A stretch of DNA of 64,000 nt, taken from positions 248,001 to 312,000 of the forward strand of contig JBAYRL010000001.1 in the NCBI GenBank assembly GCA_041676705.1. The letters are read 5' to 3'. Positions 8,285 to 17,459 of the stretch are shown here, piece by piece. Origin of the DNA: Acidimicrobiia bacterium. Lineage in GTDB: Bacteria; Actinomycetota; Acidimicrobiia; Acidimicrobiales; SKKL01. Position 1 is the stretch's first letter. Each line of letters starts with the position of its first letter. The notes beneath the pieces were generated by a model. The model searched no databases. It worked only from the letters and a program-made list of their open reading frames with translations, and was not told the origin of the DNA. A program made the translations under genes and the position numbers.

Positions 8285-8365
8285 TTGCCGTGTTGTAGCA
8301 CTTTCTGTATAGGATAGCCGACTATTCATAGTAGGATTACCTAACATAGAAGATATGGAGCATCT
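8285..8365 (+). promoter_or_regulatory. Control region of the siderophore uptake operon
   Basis: The 308 bp between the rhodanese start (8057) and this operon hold no gene. Close to the operon lies a perfect inverted repeat ACTAT-TC-ATAGT at 8321-8332, next to a second palindromic element TAGGATTACCTA at 8332-8343. A TANNNT-type -10 candidate (TAGGAT, 8310-8315) sits just upstream, so a repressor bound to the repeats could block transcription. The Shine-Dalgarno GGAG is at 8357-8360. Iron control is inferred from the genes; the spacing does not match the classical DtxR/IdeR box. Confidence 0.4.
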
Positions 8366-9388
8366 ATGAATCGTCTGCGTCGCTCTAAAATCGCGGCTCT
8401 AGTATTAGCACTCACCTTTGCCTTGGTAGCGGCTTCTTGTGGATCTGACGACAACGGATCTTCAAGCAGCGACACCACCTCTACCACCGCAGCTGCTGGC
8501 GACAACGGTGACAACAACGACGACGCTGACTCGCCCGAGCAACCGAGCGTGCTCGAGATTGAACACGCCCAGGGCACGACCGAAGTGCCCTTCAAGCCCC
8601 AACGTGTGGTGGTCTTCGATGTCGGTGTTATCGCCACCCTCGATGCGTTGGGTGTTGACACCATAATTGGTGTTCCCACCATCAACTCGTTGCCTGCTGA
8701 TCTGAAGAAGTTTGAAGGCGGCGACTACACCAAGGTTGGCACCCTTTTCGAGCCTGATTACGAAGAGGTGAATGCCCTCGAACCCGACCTAATCATCGTG
8801 GCTGGTCGTTCGGCCGCCGTGTATCCTGACCTTTCAAAAATCGCAGCTACCGTCGACCTCAGTGTCGATAACGGCGACTTTCTAAACAGCGTTCGCCAAC
8901 GGACCGAAACCTTGGGCGAAATTTTTGGTTATGAAGACGAGGTCGCGGCACGCCTTGACGCCATTGATGCTGAGATCACCGAACTTCAGGATTTGGCAGC
9001 CGATGCAGGTACCGGCCTGATTGTGTTGACCACCGGTGGTGAAGTGACTGCTTATGGCCCTGGCTCACGCTTTGGCATTATCCACGACGCATTCGGCGTA
9101 ACACCAGCGGTTGAGGAAGTGGAAGAAGCAACCCACGGCGACGCCGTCTCATTCGAATTCATCTTGGAAGCTAACCCAGACATTCTTTACGTGATCGACC
9201 GTGACGCCACCATTGGGGAAGAGGGCGCCACTGCTGAGCAGGTCCTCGACAATGAGCTAGTAGCACGGACTAACGCTTGGAAGAACGGCAAGGTAACCTA
9301 CCTCGATGGATTCTCGTGGTATATCGCCCCTAGCGGACTGACCTCCATCGAAACGATGATTGCTGACGTACGTAGCAGCCTGGAGTGA
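8366..9388 (+). CDS. Iron-siderophore ABC transporter substrate-binding lipoprotein
   Basis: This 340-residue secreted lipoprotein captures ferric siderophore outside the membrane. A signal peptide ends in a lipobox with Cys near residue 26 (ALVAASCGSDD), followed by a Ser/Thr/Asp-rich linker to about residue 65. The remaining periplasmic-binding fold is of the FepB/FatB/YclQ type, with EIEHAQGTTEVPFKPQRVVV and NALEPDLIIVAGR as recognisable landmarks. The stop overlaps the first permease start by 4 bp. The adjacent permeases and ATPase most resemble the petrobactin/catecholate type (YclNOPQ-like), so a catecholate or mixed siderophore is a plausible ligand. Confidence 0.92.
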   Translation: MNRLRRSKIAALVLALTFALVAASCGSDDNGSSSSDTTSTTAAAGDNGDNNDDADSPEQPSVLEIEHAQGTTEVPFKPQRVVVFDVGVIATLDALGVDTIIGVPTINSLPADLKKFEGGDYTKVGTLFEPDYEEVNALEPDLIIVAGRSAAVYPDLSKIAATVDLSVDNGDFLNSVRQRTETLGEIFGYEDEVAARLDAIDAEITELQDLAADAGTGLIVLTTGGEVTAYGPGSRFGIIHDAFGVTPAVEEVEEATHGDAVSFEFILEANPDILYVIDRDATIGEEGATAEQVLDNELVARTNAWKNGKVTYLDGFSWYIAPSGLTSIETMIADVRSSLE

Positions 9389-10431
9389 GTTCTAGCCCGA
9401 CCAAGCTCGACCGGGCCGTAGACTCTTCTCCAACAGAAGGGTCCGGCTCGGTCAGCAATCCCGAACGTGTTCGCCGCTGGCACTTGGTGGTGGCGGCCAT
9501 CGGGTTGGTTGGGCTTTCACTTTTTTCCCTTTTTGTCGGTGTGAGCAATATTTCTTTCACCGACTTGTTCTCGGGTGATGAAGAAAAACTTGAGATTTTC
9601 TTTGTCAGCAGAGTGCCTCGCTTATTTGCCGTGCTGCTCTCGGGATCAGCGATGAGTGTGGCCGGACTCATAATGCAACACCTGGCGCGGAACCGGTTTG
9701 TGGCACCCTCCACAGCAGGCACGATCGAGTCAGCCAGTCTGGGTATCTTGGTGGCTACCATGTTCTTTGGTACCCAGTCGGTTATGGCCAAAATGGTTAT
9801 TTCGGTGCTGTTTGCCTTGTTAGGCACCCTCATTTTCTTGCAGCTACTGCGCCGTATCACCTTTGCCAATGTGATTGTGGTGCCACTGGTAGGCATCATG
9901 TTCGGTGGAGTTATTTCATCGGTAACCACCTTTTTTGCTTACCGTTACGATCTACTCCAAACCATGAGTGCCTGGACCAACGGCGACTTCTCCGGTGTTC
10001 TACGCGGTCGCTATGAAATGCTGTATTTTGCGGCCGCCGCCACGATAGTTGGTTACCTCTTTGCTAATCGGTTCACCGTGGCCGGTATGGGCGAAAGTTT
10101 CGCTACCAACTTGGGCTTAAACTACGAACGAACGGTTAACCTCGGGCTTGCCTTGGTGTCAGTGATCACGGCAGTCGTTGTAGTGACAGTAGGGGCGATC
10201 CCATTTTTAGGGCTTATTGTGCCCAACATTGTCACCATGTCACTAGGTGACAACCTCCGCCGAATAGTGCCGGTCACCGCCATGAGTGGCGCGGCGTTCG
10301 TGCTGGTAGCGGACATAATTAGCCGAACCATTCGATACCCCTATGAAATCCCCGTTGGTACCGTGGTCGGCGTACTTGGAAGCGCCATATTCATTGTTCT
10401 AATTCTTCGCGGTCGTACCCGTGCTAGCTAA
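9385..10431 (+). CDS. Iron-siderophore ABC transporter permease (FecCD family, first)
   Basis: This 348-residue FecCD-family permease forms one half of the membrane channel. It has about nine hydrophobic segments. The family regions include RVPRLFAVLLSGSAMSVAGL, MQHLARNRFVAPSTAG near residue 97, and a C-terminal GAIPFLGLIVPNIV near residue 270. The first 30 residues are polar and probably cytoplasmic. The start is GTG, overlapping the lipoprotein stop by 4 bp. The 3' end overlaps the second permease by 11 bp. The sequence resembles the YclN/FatD branch of permeases. Confidence 0.92.
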   Translation: MSSSPTKLDRAVDSSPTEGSGSVSNPERVRRWHLVVAAIGLVGLSLFSLFVGVSNISFTDLFSGDEEKLEIFFVSRVPRLFAVLLSGSAMSVAGLIMQHLARNRFVAPSTAGTIESASLGILVATMFFGTQSVMAKMVISVLFALLGTLIFLQLLRRITFANVIVVPLVGIMFGGVISSVTTFFAYRYDLLQTMSAWTNGDFSGVLRGRYEMLYFAAAATIVGYLFANRFTVAGMGESFATNLGLNYERTVNLGLALVSVITAVVVVTVGAIPFLGLIVPNIVTMSLGDNLRRIVPVTAMSGAAFVLVADIISRTIRYPYEIPVGTVVGVLGSAIFIVLILRGRTRAS

Positions 10432-11422
10432 CGTAACCCTTGGCCGCAGTGCGGTAGATGACGGCACCAATCGCAAACGTGCCTGGCTCATAATAACTGT
10501 GTTGGGCTTGGCAGTAGCTGGTGCCACCATTGCTTACATGACCATGAACGTTCGTGGATCTTGGTCATTCGTCTTTGAGCTTCGAAGCCGACGGGTCATG
10601 GCCATGACCTTGGTAGGCGGGGGTATTGCCTATTCCACGGTATTGTTTCAAACCGTTACAGGAAACCGAATACTTACCCCTAGTATCATGGGGTTCGATT
10701 CTCTCTATGTTTTAATTCAAACTGTAATAGCTTATTTCTTTGGGACTAGTGTCTTTAGTAACTTCGGACCCCGAGGCATGTTCCTGCTGGATGTATCGTT
10801 AATGATTGTCTTTGCCGGAATCCTCTATAAATGGCTATTTGGTCGTAAAGATAGCGATATTTACGTGCTGGTCCTGGTGGGAATCGTCTTCGGGGCCATG
10901 TTTGGCAGCTTGACTTCGTTGGTCTCCCGCCTTATTGACCCCAACGACTTCGTAACTCTACAAGACCGTTTCTTTGCCAGCTTTGGTTCAGTTGATAAAG
11001 ACCTGCTGGGAATTGCTGCCGTGTTGCTGGTTGCAACCAGCCTTTACGGTTGGCGCCTAACGCGCACCCTCGACGTGGTGGCCCTTGGTCAAAGTCACAG
11101 TAAGAACCTCGGAGTCGAGTACCACCGGGTTGTTAATAAGGTGCTGATTCTCGTGGCAATTCAAGTTTCTGTATCCACTGCCCTGGTTGGGCCCATAACC
11201 TTCTTTGGACTGTTGGTCGCCAACCTTTCGTACCAACTGTTAGGCACGTTCAAACACCGCTTCACCATTCCAACCGCGGTTCTCTTGGGTGTGCTCGCCT
11301 TGGTTGGTGGTCAGCTTATACTAGAACAAATCTTCCGTTTTAATACCACGCTGAGTATTATTATTAACTTTGTTGGTGGTATTTACTTCATTGGTGCGCT
11401 CATTAGGGAAGCGAAACATTGA
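10421..11422 (+). CDS. Iron-siderophore ABC transporter permease (FecCD family, second)
   Basis: The second FecCD-family permease has 333 residues and would pair with the preceding one as a heterodimer. Typical features are RSRRVMAMTLVGGGIAYST, the QTVTGNRILTPSIMGFDSLY region near residue 72, and GPITFFGLLVANL near residue 265. It starts at a GTG inside the upstream gene (11-bp overlap) and ends overlapping the ATPase start by 4 bp, so the four transporter genes are translationally coupled. It resembles the YclO/FatC branch. Confidence 0.92.
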   Translation: MLANVTLGRSAVDDGTNRKRAWLIITVLGLAVAGATIAYMTMNVRGSWSFVFELRSRRVMAMTLVGGGIAYSTVLFQTVTGNRILTPSIMGFDSLYVLIQTVIAYFFGTSVFSNFGPRGMFLLDVSLMIVFAGILYKWLFGRKDSDIYVLVLVGIVFGAMFGSLTSLVSRLIDPNDFVTLQDRFFASFGSVDKDLLGIAAVLLVATSLYGWRLTRTLDVVALGQSHSKNLGVEYHRVVNKVLILVAIQVSVSTALVGPITFFGLLVANLSYQLLGTFKHRFTIPTAVLLGVLALVGGQLILEQIFRFNTTLSIIINFVGGIYFIGALIREAKH

Positions 11423-12177
11423 TAGAAATACGAAATATCAATAAATCATATGGCGCGGTCAAGGTGTTAGATGATATTTCTACCACCATTCCTGCTCACC
11501 AAGTAACGTCAATCATCGGCCCGAACGGCGCTGGAAAATCAACCCTTTTATCTATCGTAGGCCGCTTGCAAGATGCCGACAGCGGCACTGTGGTTGTCGG
11601 TGGTCTGCCGGTGCACACCACACCTAGCCGGGAACTAGCGAAAAGGCTGTCAGTTCTACGCCAAGAGAACTTTTTATCGGTCCGTTTAACGGTTCGTGAA
11701 TTAGTGGCTTTTGGACGGTTTCCCTACTCGGGAGGTCGTCTAACCCCAGAAGATGAAGTACATATAAATTCAGCGATTGAATATTTAGAACTAACCAACC
11801 TCAGCCATCGCTATCTCGACCAGCTTTCAGGTGGTCAACGCCAACGGGCTTACATTGCCATGGTGTTGTGTCAAGACACCGACTATGTACTATTAGATGA
11901 ACCGCTCAACAACCTAGATATGCGCCATTCGGCCAGCATGATGAGGTTGTTCAAGCAGCTGACCAACGAACTTGGCAAAACCGTAGTTTTGGTAGTGCAT
12001 GACATTAATTTCGCATCTTTCCATTCCCAAAATATTATTGCGATGAAAGATGGTCGAATAATAAGTGAAGGCACACCAAACCAAATTATCTGTTCTAAAT
12101 CACTTGCCGAAGTGTTCGATATGCATATTGATGTGCATGAAATTGATGGCAAATTAGTTGGTGTTTATTTCGACTAA
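11419..12177 (+). CDS. Iron-siderophore ABC transporter ATP-binding protein
   Basis: This 252-residue ATPase powers the FecCD-type permeases. Walker A is GPNGAGKST at about residues 34-42, the ABC signature LSGGQRQRAYIA is near residue 136, Walker B and the catalytic Glu are in YVLLDEPLNNLD, and the switch His is in VVLVVHDINFA. It starts with TTG overlapping the permease stop. The sequence resembles the FatE/VctC/YclP group. The third base composition is a little more AT-rich here than in flanking genes. Confidence 0.94.
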   Translation: MIEIRNINKSYGAVKVLDDISTTIPAHQVTSIIGPNGAGKSTLLSIVGRLQDADSGTVVVGGLPVHTTPSRELAKRLSVLRQENFLSVRLTVRELVAFGRFPYSGGRLTPEDEVHINSAIEYLELTNLSHRYLDQLSGGQRQRAYIAMVLCQDTDYVLLDEPLNNLDMRHSASMMRLFKQLTNELGKTVVLVVHDINFASFHSQNIIAMKDGRIISEGTPNQIICSKSLAEVFDMHIDVHEIDGKLVGVYFD

Positions 12178-12196
12178 CGCTTATGGAGGTACATAA

Positions 12197-13027
12197 GTGA
12201 GTAATAACGCTGCCGCTCCATCCGCCCCACAAAGTGGCCGACGGGGCCCGCGCAAGCCACCCCGGCCAGTCGAAGTGGCTCGGGTAGAAAATCTTTCGCC
12301 CCATATGGTACGCATTACCGTTACGGGTGAGGCCTTGGCTGACTGGCCCGAAGGTGACCCCACTGGCCACTGCAAAGTGTTCTTGCCCGCCGAAGGTGAA
12401 ACCGAACCGGCGCTACCAGAGATGGGACCCGATGGTCTGATGTATCCGAAAGACCGCCCGCGTCCCGTAGTTCGAACATACACTCCACGACGAATTGATC
12501 GTGACGCCAAAGAATTGGTCTTAGATTTCGTGCTGCATGGACACGGTGAGGCTAGTACCTGGGCGCAAAGTGCGAAGCCCGGAATGAAACTAGCGGTTGG
12601 GGGAGTTGGACGAGGCTATGTAATAGATACCGACGCCACAAAATTTCATCTGGCTGGTGATGAAGCCGCCATACCAGCCCTGGCAGTGCTACTTGAATCG
12701 CTACCAACATCGGCACAAATAACCGTTGACATTGAGGTTCGGGGTGAGGATGCTCACATTGTCATGCCAGAACATCCAAATGCGAGGCTGCAATGGCATA
12801 CCCTAGCTGCTACTGAACAGCCCGGTAGCACCTTAATTAACGCCCTGGCCGATGTGGCGCCCGATGATCAGTTGCGAATCTGGGTGGCCACTGAAGCCAA
12901 AGCAGTACGGAAAATTCGCCGAGCGCTTCTTGATCGCGGGATGCCGGTAGAAAACCTGGTCACACGGGGCTATTGGAAACTTGGAGAAAGTAATCACCCC
13001 GATGGGGACTACGCCACCGACGCCTAA
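12197..13027 (+). CDS. Siderophore-interacting protein (ViuB-like FAD-binding reductase)
   Basis: This 276-residue flavoprotein of the SIP/ViuB family should release iron from imported ferric siderophores by reduction in the cytoplasm. It shows the FAD-binding RPVVRTYTPRR motif near residue 93, the AGDEAAIPAL motif near residue 156 and the family-specific C-terminal tail RGYWKLGESNHPDGDY. The first 25 residues are Pro/Arg-rich and variable. The GTG start follows a strong GGAGGT ribosome-binding site 20 bp after the ATPase stop. Its place directly after the transporter genes confirms the iron role of the operon. Confidence 0.94.
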   Translation: MSNNAAAPSAPQSGRRGPRKPPRPVEVARVENLSPHMVRITVTGEALADWPEGDPTGHCKVFLPAEGETEPALPEMGPDGLMYPKDRPRPVVRTYTPRRIDRDAKELVLDFVLHGHGEASTWAQSAKPGMKLAVGGVGRGYVIDTDATKFHLAGDEAAIPALAVLLESLPTSAQITVDIEVRGEDAHIVMPEHPNARLQWHTLAATEQPGSTLINALADVAPDDQLRIWVATEAKAVRKIRRALLDRGMPVENLVTRGYWKLGESNHPDGDYATDA

Positions 13028-13126
13028 AAGTGTCGTCCGTCACTAAGGAGTGAATTCGACCCAGAGCTGGAGGTTGATCTACTAACGTTGAGGCCAGACG
13101 CTAGCTACGTTCCGGGGGGTTGGTCG

Positions 13127-14845
13127 GTGAGCGTGCGTAAATCTCAATCAAACGGCACCAAAGCAAGTGGTGCTGGAGACGCTAGAGCACCTTTTCCTGG
13201 TCATGGCTCTGTGAACAGTGCTAGTCATCTTGATGCGGGTAACACCAGCCCAAGCGGGCTAACACACAAAGAGGTATTAACCGCATTTGGCGGCTTGCTC
13301 ATCGCCTTATTCTTGGCTGCTCTCGGATCCACGGTGGTCTCAACGGCATTACCAACGATGGCAGGTGAGCTAGGTTCGGTAGACCAGCTGCCCTGGATTC
13401 TCACCGCCTATTTGCTCACCACCACAGCCTCAACCCCGTTGTGGGGAAAGTTCTCTGACCTCTGGGGTCGGCGGCGACTTTTTGAGATCGCTATCGTGTG
13501 GTACCTGGTGGCGTCGGCTCTGACCGGAGCTTCTCAAGACATGACGCAACTAGTAATAGGTCGAGCGATTCAAGGTATCGGCAGCGGTGGTATTACCTCG
13601 CTGACTTTTGTGATTATTGGTGACTTGGTTTCGCCCCGGGAACGCGGTCGCTATATCGGCTGGTTCACCAGCGTATTCACTTCGGCCGCGCTAATTGGCC
13701 CTCTGATTGGTGGCTTCTTTGTTGACGGCCTGCACTGGCGCTGGATTTTCTATTTCAACCTGCCGGTCGGGCTTGTGGCTTGGGCCATAGTGCATCGAGT
13801 GTTGCGAATGCCGGTGCCTACCGTCAAGCGCCGTGTGGATGTGGAAGGCGCAGTGCTGCTGGTGGTAGCAGTAACCGCTTTGATTCTGGTGATGACCTGG
13901 GGTGGCGATCGATCTCCGTGGACATCTCCAACAATTTTAGGACTGAGCGCATTGGCTCTGGTCAGCACCGCAGCATTAGTTCGCCAAGAGTTCAAGGCCG
14001 CTGAACCAATGATTCCGCCCCGTATTTTTCGTTCAAAGGTTGTTACCTTTGCCGTGCTAATGAGCTTGGCCGCCGGGGCTTCCATGATCGCGGCAAACGC
14101 GTTCTTACCCCTGTTTTTGCAGGTGGTGGGCAATACCTCGGCCACCGAATCGGGGCTAGCGCTGGCACCTCTGATGGTTATGATGACCGGTGGTTCGATC
14201 GTGGCGGGCAACCTAATGACCAGACTTGGCCGGTACAAGGTTTTTATTGTGGCTGGCCCGGCTTTGATTCTGGCGGCGTCGGTTGCCTTAACCCAGATAG
14301 ACAATGAAACGGGTACTTTTGGGCTGTTGCCGTGGCTGGTGGTGATGGGTATTGGTATGGGTTTTGTTATGCCCACGGCTACCACGATCGCCCAGAATGC
14401 GTTGCCAATGTCGGATATGGGTGCTGGCACGGCCACCATTACCTTTGCCCGAAATTTGGGCCAAACAATTGCAGTAGGGGCCTACGGAGCGGCCTTGGCG
14501 GCGCGAATGGGCAACGTACTGGCCGAGCGTTTGCCTAGCGACGCCGACTTCGATGCTAACGAGCTTCTCTCTTCGCCCAGCCAGATTCGTTTGCTGCCAG
14601 ACGAAATGAGGTCGATCGTGATCGACTCGGTAGTGGCAGGCACCAAGAGCGTTTTTGTAATCGCGGTACCGGTGGCCATCATCATGTTGCTCTTTGGCTT
14701 GCTGCTACCCGAAGTGCCTCTCAAGACCTGGCCAAGTGATGAACCCAATGTGACAGATGGTTCAAGAACAACAGACCGTTTGGTGCCGCCGCCCAGTGCA
14801 ACTCAGGTAGTTCCTGGTGTGCAAGGTGGCATGGAACCAAGCTAA
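13127..14845 (+). CDS. MFS transporter, DHA2/EmrB-QacA family
   Basis: This is a drug:proton-type major facilitator with about 14 membrane segments and 572 residues. Motif A appears as GKFSDLWGRRR near residue 110 and motif C-type glycines as SAALIGPLIGGFF. The N-terminal 45 residues are polar. I chose the GTG at 13127 because a run of six G at 13114-13119 gives a ribosome-binding site 7 bases upstream; a TTG at 13088 is possible. It follows the siderophore-interacting protein by 99 bp in the same direction. Siderophore export is an attractive inference, but multidrug export cannot be excluded. Confidence 0.87.
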   Translation: MSVRKSQSNGTKASGAGDARAPFPGHGSVNSASHLDAGNTSPSGLTHKEVLTAFGGLLIALFLAALGSTVVSTALPTMAGELGSVDQLPWILTAYLLTTTASTPLWGKFSDLWGRRRLFEIAIVWYLVASALTGASQDMTQLVIGRAIQGIGSGGITSLTFVIIGDLVSPRERGRYIGWFTSVFTSAALIGPLIGGFFVDGLHWRWIFYFNLPVGLVAWAIVHRVLRMPVPTVKRRVDVEGAVLLVVAVTALILVMTWGGDRSPWTSPTILGLSALALVSTAALVRQEFKAAEPMIPPRIFRSKVVTFAVLMSLAAGASMIAANAFLPLFLQVVGNTSATESGLALAPLMVMMTGGSIVAGNLMTRLGRYKVFIVAGPALILAASVALTQIDNETGTFGLLPWLVVMGIGMGFVMPTATTIAQNALPMSDMGAGTATITFARNLGQTIAVGAYGAALAARMGNVLAERLPSDADFDANELLSSPSQIRLLPDEMRSIVIDSVVAGTKSVFVIAVPVAIIMLLFGLLLPEVPLKTWPSDEPNVTDGSRTTDRLVPPPSATQVVPGVQGGMEPS

Positions 14846-14887
14846 GAAACCGGACCCGACTAAACGTCCTTGGGGGATCGTTGCAGA

Positions 14888-15766
14888 ATGCCGTCAACAA
14901 GAAGCAACACCACTCTTGATCCGTTACGTATGCTGATTGCATCGCTCGCTATTCCGGCTGCGGCGGCACCCATGACCGCCGTTTCAACACCAGAGTTGGT
15001 TTCCGAAGCAATCAAAGCCGGAGTTATCGGTTCCTTTCCAACAAGCAACGCCATTTCGCTTTTGCAACTTGACGAGTGGTTTGATCAGATTTGCCGAGCT
15101 ACAGCGCACGATAATCGTGCAGGTTTGCTAATGGCCAACTTGATAGTTGGTCGACAAAACCACCGCTTAGAGGGTGACCTTGAAACCATTGTAAAACACA
15201 AGGTGCCCCTGGTAGTAACGAGCGTCGGAAACCCGTCGGCCGTAATCGAGCCGCTACATGAAGCGGGAATTCTGGTAATTGCAGACGTAGCTTCAATGAG
15301 ACACGTAGAGAAAGCACTGGAACTTGGTGTCGATGGTTTAGCACTCCTTAGCGCTGGCGCTGGAGGTCATACCGGATGGGCAAACCCTTTGGCTTTCGTG
15401 CGCGCAGTGCGAGCAATCAGTGATATTCCCCTGGCGGTAGCGGGCGGAATGAGTGATGGTTATGCACTTTGGGCTGCGATAACAGCAGGCTACGACCTTG
15501 GTTGGTTCGGAACTCGCTTCATAGCCACCCATGAAAGTGGTGCTCACGAGGAATGGCGATCGGGCCTGATAAATGCCTCGATCGATGATGTGGCAGTAAC
15601 CGTAGCTCCAAACGGTGTGTCAGCGAGCACTTTGCGGAGCGGTGCTGGAAGCGGTGGTCATACGGTGAGTGCTGTTTCTCGCATTGTTAGTACCAGTGAA
15701 CTGGTCGCAGAGCTAATCGAAGATTGGCACCATGCCCGCGCACAAACCAGAGCCTTGCTTGCCTAG
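14888..15766 (+). CDS. Nitronate monooxygenase family protein
   Basis: This 292-residue FMN-dependent protein is of the nitronate monooxygenase (2-nitropropane dioxygenase) family, a TIM barrel. The N-terminus has the characteristic PAAAAPMTAVSTPELVSEA strand, and LLSAGAGGHTGWANP carries the conserved active-site histidine region. VAGGMSDGYALWAAITAGYD is the phosphate-binding part for FMN. The ATG at 14888 follows a G-rich sequence; a TTG 18 bases upstream is an alternative. It lies 29 bp before an acyl-CoA ligase gene and is probably co-transcribed with it. Several members oxidise nitroalkanes, others act as enoyl reductases, so the substrate is open. Confidence 0.85.
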   Translation: MPSTRSNTTLDPLRMLIASLAIPAAAAPMTAVSTPELVSEAIKAGVIGSFPTSNAISLLQLDEWFDQICRATAHDNRAGLLMANLIVGRQNHRLEGDLETIVKHKVPLVVTSVGNPSAVIEPLHEAGILVIADVASMRHVEKALELGVDGLALLSAGAGGHTGWANPLAFVRAVRAISDIPLAVAGGMSDGYALWAAITAGYDLGWFGTRFIATHESGAHEEWRSGLINASIDDVAVTVAPNGVSASTLRSGAGSGGHTVSAVSRIVSTSELVAELIEDWHHARAQTRALLA

Positions 15767-15795
15767 TAAATCTCTAGAGGAGAGTTGAAAATCCT

Positions 15796-17358
15796 GTGAA
15801 ACTAACGAGCTCGATCATCCTGCCGCAACTACATCCATATCTGGGTATGAACGTTTCGAGTGTTCTTCGTGAGCGCGCTGCGGTTTATGCCGATAAGCCG
15901 TTTCTCTATTGGGAACCTGGGCCCTCTAAACAGAAAGCTGCTTGGACATACCAAGAGTTTGAAGATCTTGTCAACCGGACGGCCAGTGGTTTGATCGAAC
16001 GAGGAGTTCGACCGCTTGATGCAGTCATGTTGGTGCTGCCTAATTCTCCAGCCTTCTTGATTACCTGGTTTGCCTGTGCACGTATTGGTGCCGTAGCCGT
16101 TGATACCAATGTGCGCTACAACACCGACGAATTAGTACATGCTGCCAGCCTGACCAAGCCTGTTGGGATCATCACGCACCAACCGATGTTGGAAACGTTA
16201 GAGCCGCTGCTCGACGGCCGTTTTGTAGAGCTAATGGACGATGAAACCGGACTTTGCGAACAGCTTTACGGTGATGCGCAGGCACTTCCACCGATAGACC
16301 CCGTGGCTGAACGCCCGCTTTGCGTGCAATTCACCTCAGGTACCACCGCTCGGCCGAAAGCGGTTTTATATACGCATGCCAACGCGCTTTGGGGTGCCGA
16401 GGTTGGCGCAAGCCATGCTGAAATGACCTCGTCCGACATTAATTTGGTTTATGCGCCTCTTTTTCACACTATGGCGCTTTCTTGGCAGTTCCTCGCGACG
16501 TTTTGGGTCGGCGGCACGGTGGTGTTACAGCCTAAGTTTAGTGCTAGCCGGTTTTGGTCTTTATCCGTGGAATATGGCTGTACAGTGACTGCGTTCTTGA
16601 AGATTATGCTGACGACTCTGAAAGGACAGCCAGTTCCGCAGCATAGTTACAGAATCTGGTCGTCGGGTGCTGAGGCACCGATGATCGAGGAACTGTTCGG
16701 AGTTCGTCTTATGACAGCGTGGGGAATGAGCGAAGTCGTCACGGAAGTCATTATCGGCAGTATTCCGCACCGTGGCAGTGCGGGCGTTATCGGCCGACTG
16801 AGCAAGGAATACCAGGCTCGGATTTGTGACGAGCGTGGTATGGAGGTCTCAGCTGGCCAAGCTGGCGAGCTTCGCGTGGGCGGCATCCGCGGCTTGTCTC
16901 TTTTTGCCGGTTATTTGGGCGATGACGCAGCCAACCGCGAAGCCTTCGACGAACACGGTTTCTTCCGTACCGGTGATTCGCTGCGGCGACTAGCCACAGG
17001 CGAGATCCAGTTTGTCACTCGAATAAAGGACATGCTGAAGGTAGGTGGTGAAAATGTGGCGGCCGCCGAGATTGAGCGGGTACTGAACAGTCATTCACTT
17101 GTGCGTGAATCCGGGGTCGTAGCACTGCGCGATCCGTTGCTCGACGAGGTACCGGTGGCCTTTGTAAGTTTGACGGCGGACAACCATGAGACCGCTGAGA
17201 TTGGTGACATGCTTATCTCGTTTTGTCGGGAACACCTGGCCGATTTCAAGGTTCCGCGTGCCATTCATGTTCTGGAAGAGTTGCCCGAAGTCAGCATCGG
17301 AAAGATTGCTAAAGGCCAATTGACAGCTATCGCGCAACAATTAGCGGCGTCAGGTTAG
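15796..17358 (+). CDS. AMP-dependent acyl-CoA synthetase/ligase
   Basis: This 520-residue enzyme activates a carboxylic acid through an acyl-adenylate and transfers it to CoA. The AMP-binding P-loop is QFTSGTTARPKAV near residue 177, the A5 motif is TAWGMSEVVTE near residue 314, and the A7-A8 region includes FRTGDSLRR and RIKDMLKVGGENVAAAEIE. The C-terminal lysine for adenylation is in SIGKIAKGQL. It starts with GTG after a GAGGAGAG ribosome-binding site. Substrate class (fatty acid, aromatic or short-chain) is not determinable. It lies between nitronate monooxygenase and LLM flavin enzyme genes. Confidence 0.9.
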   Translation: MKLTSSIILPQLHPYLGMNVSSVLRERAAVYADKPFLYWEPGPSKQKAAWTYQEFEDLVNRTASGLIERGVRPLDAVMLVLPNSPAFLITWFACARIGAVAVDTNVRYNTDELVHAASLTKPVGIITHQPMLETLEPLLDGRFVELMDDETGLCEQLYGDAQALPPIDPVAERPLCVQFTSGTTARPKAVLYTHANALWGAEVGASHAEMTSSDINLVYAPLFHTMALSWQFLATFWVGGTVVLQPKFSASRFWSLSVEYGCTVTAFLKIMLTTLKGQPVPQHSYRIWSSGAEAPMIEELFGVRLMTAWGMSEVVTEVIIGSIPHRGSAGVIGRLSKEYQARICDERGMEVSAGQAGELRVGGIRGLSLFAGYLGDDAANREAFDEHGFFRTGDSLRRLATGEIQFVTRIKDMLKVGGENVAAAEIERVLNSHSLVRESGVVALRDPLLDEVPVAFVSLTADNHETAEIGDMLISFCREHLADFKVPRAIHVLEELPEVSIGKIAKGQLTAIAQQLAASG

Positions 17359-17459
17359 CTTCGACAACGACCAATTAGGTCGAGCGGTGGTATGTGAGTT
17401 CATTGGGATAAAAAGACACGAGACGCGGCCGCTGTACCATATTTAAATAGGAGGGGGAT

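Noticed and set aside
8328..8346. Classical DtxR/IdeR iron box
   Set aside because: The half-sites are spaced differently from the known 19-bp consensus and match at few positions; kept only as unassigned palindromes.
17368..17382. Hairpin CGACC-aatta-GGTCG after the acyl-CoA ligase gene
   Set aside because: A five-pair stem without a T tract; not enough for a terminator call.
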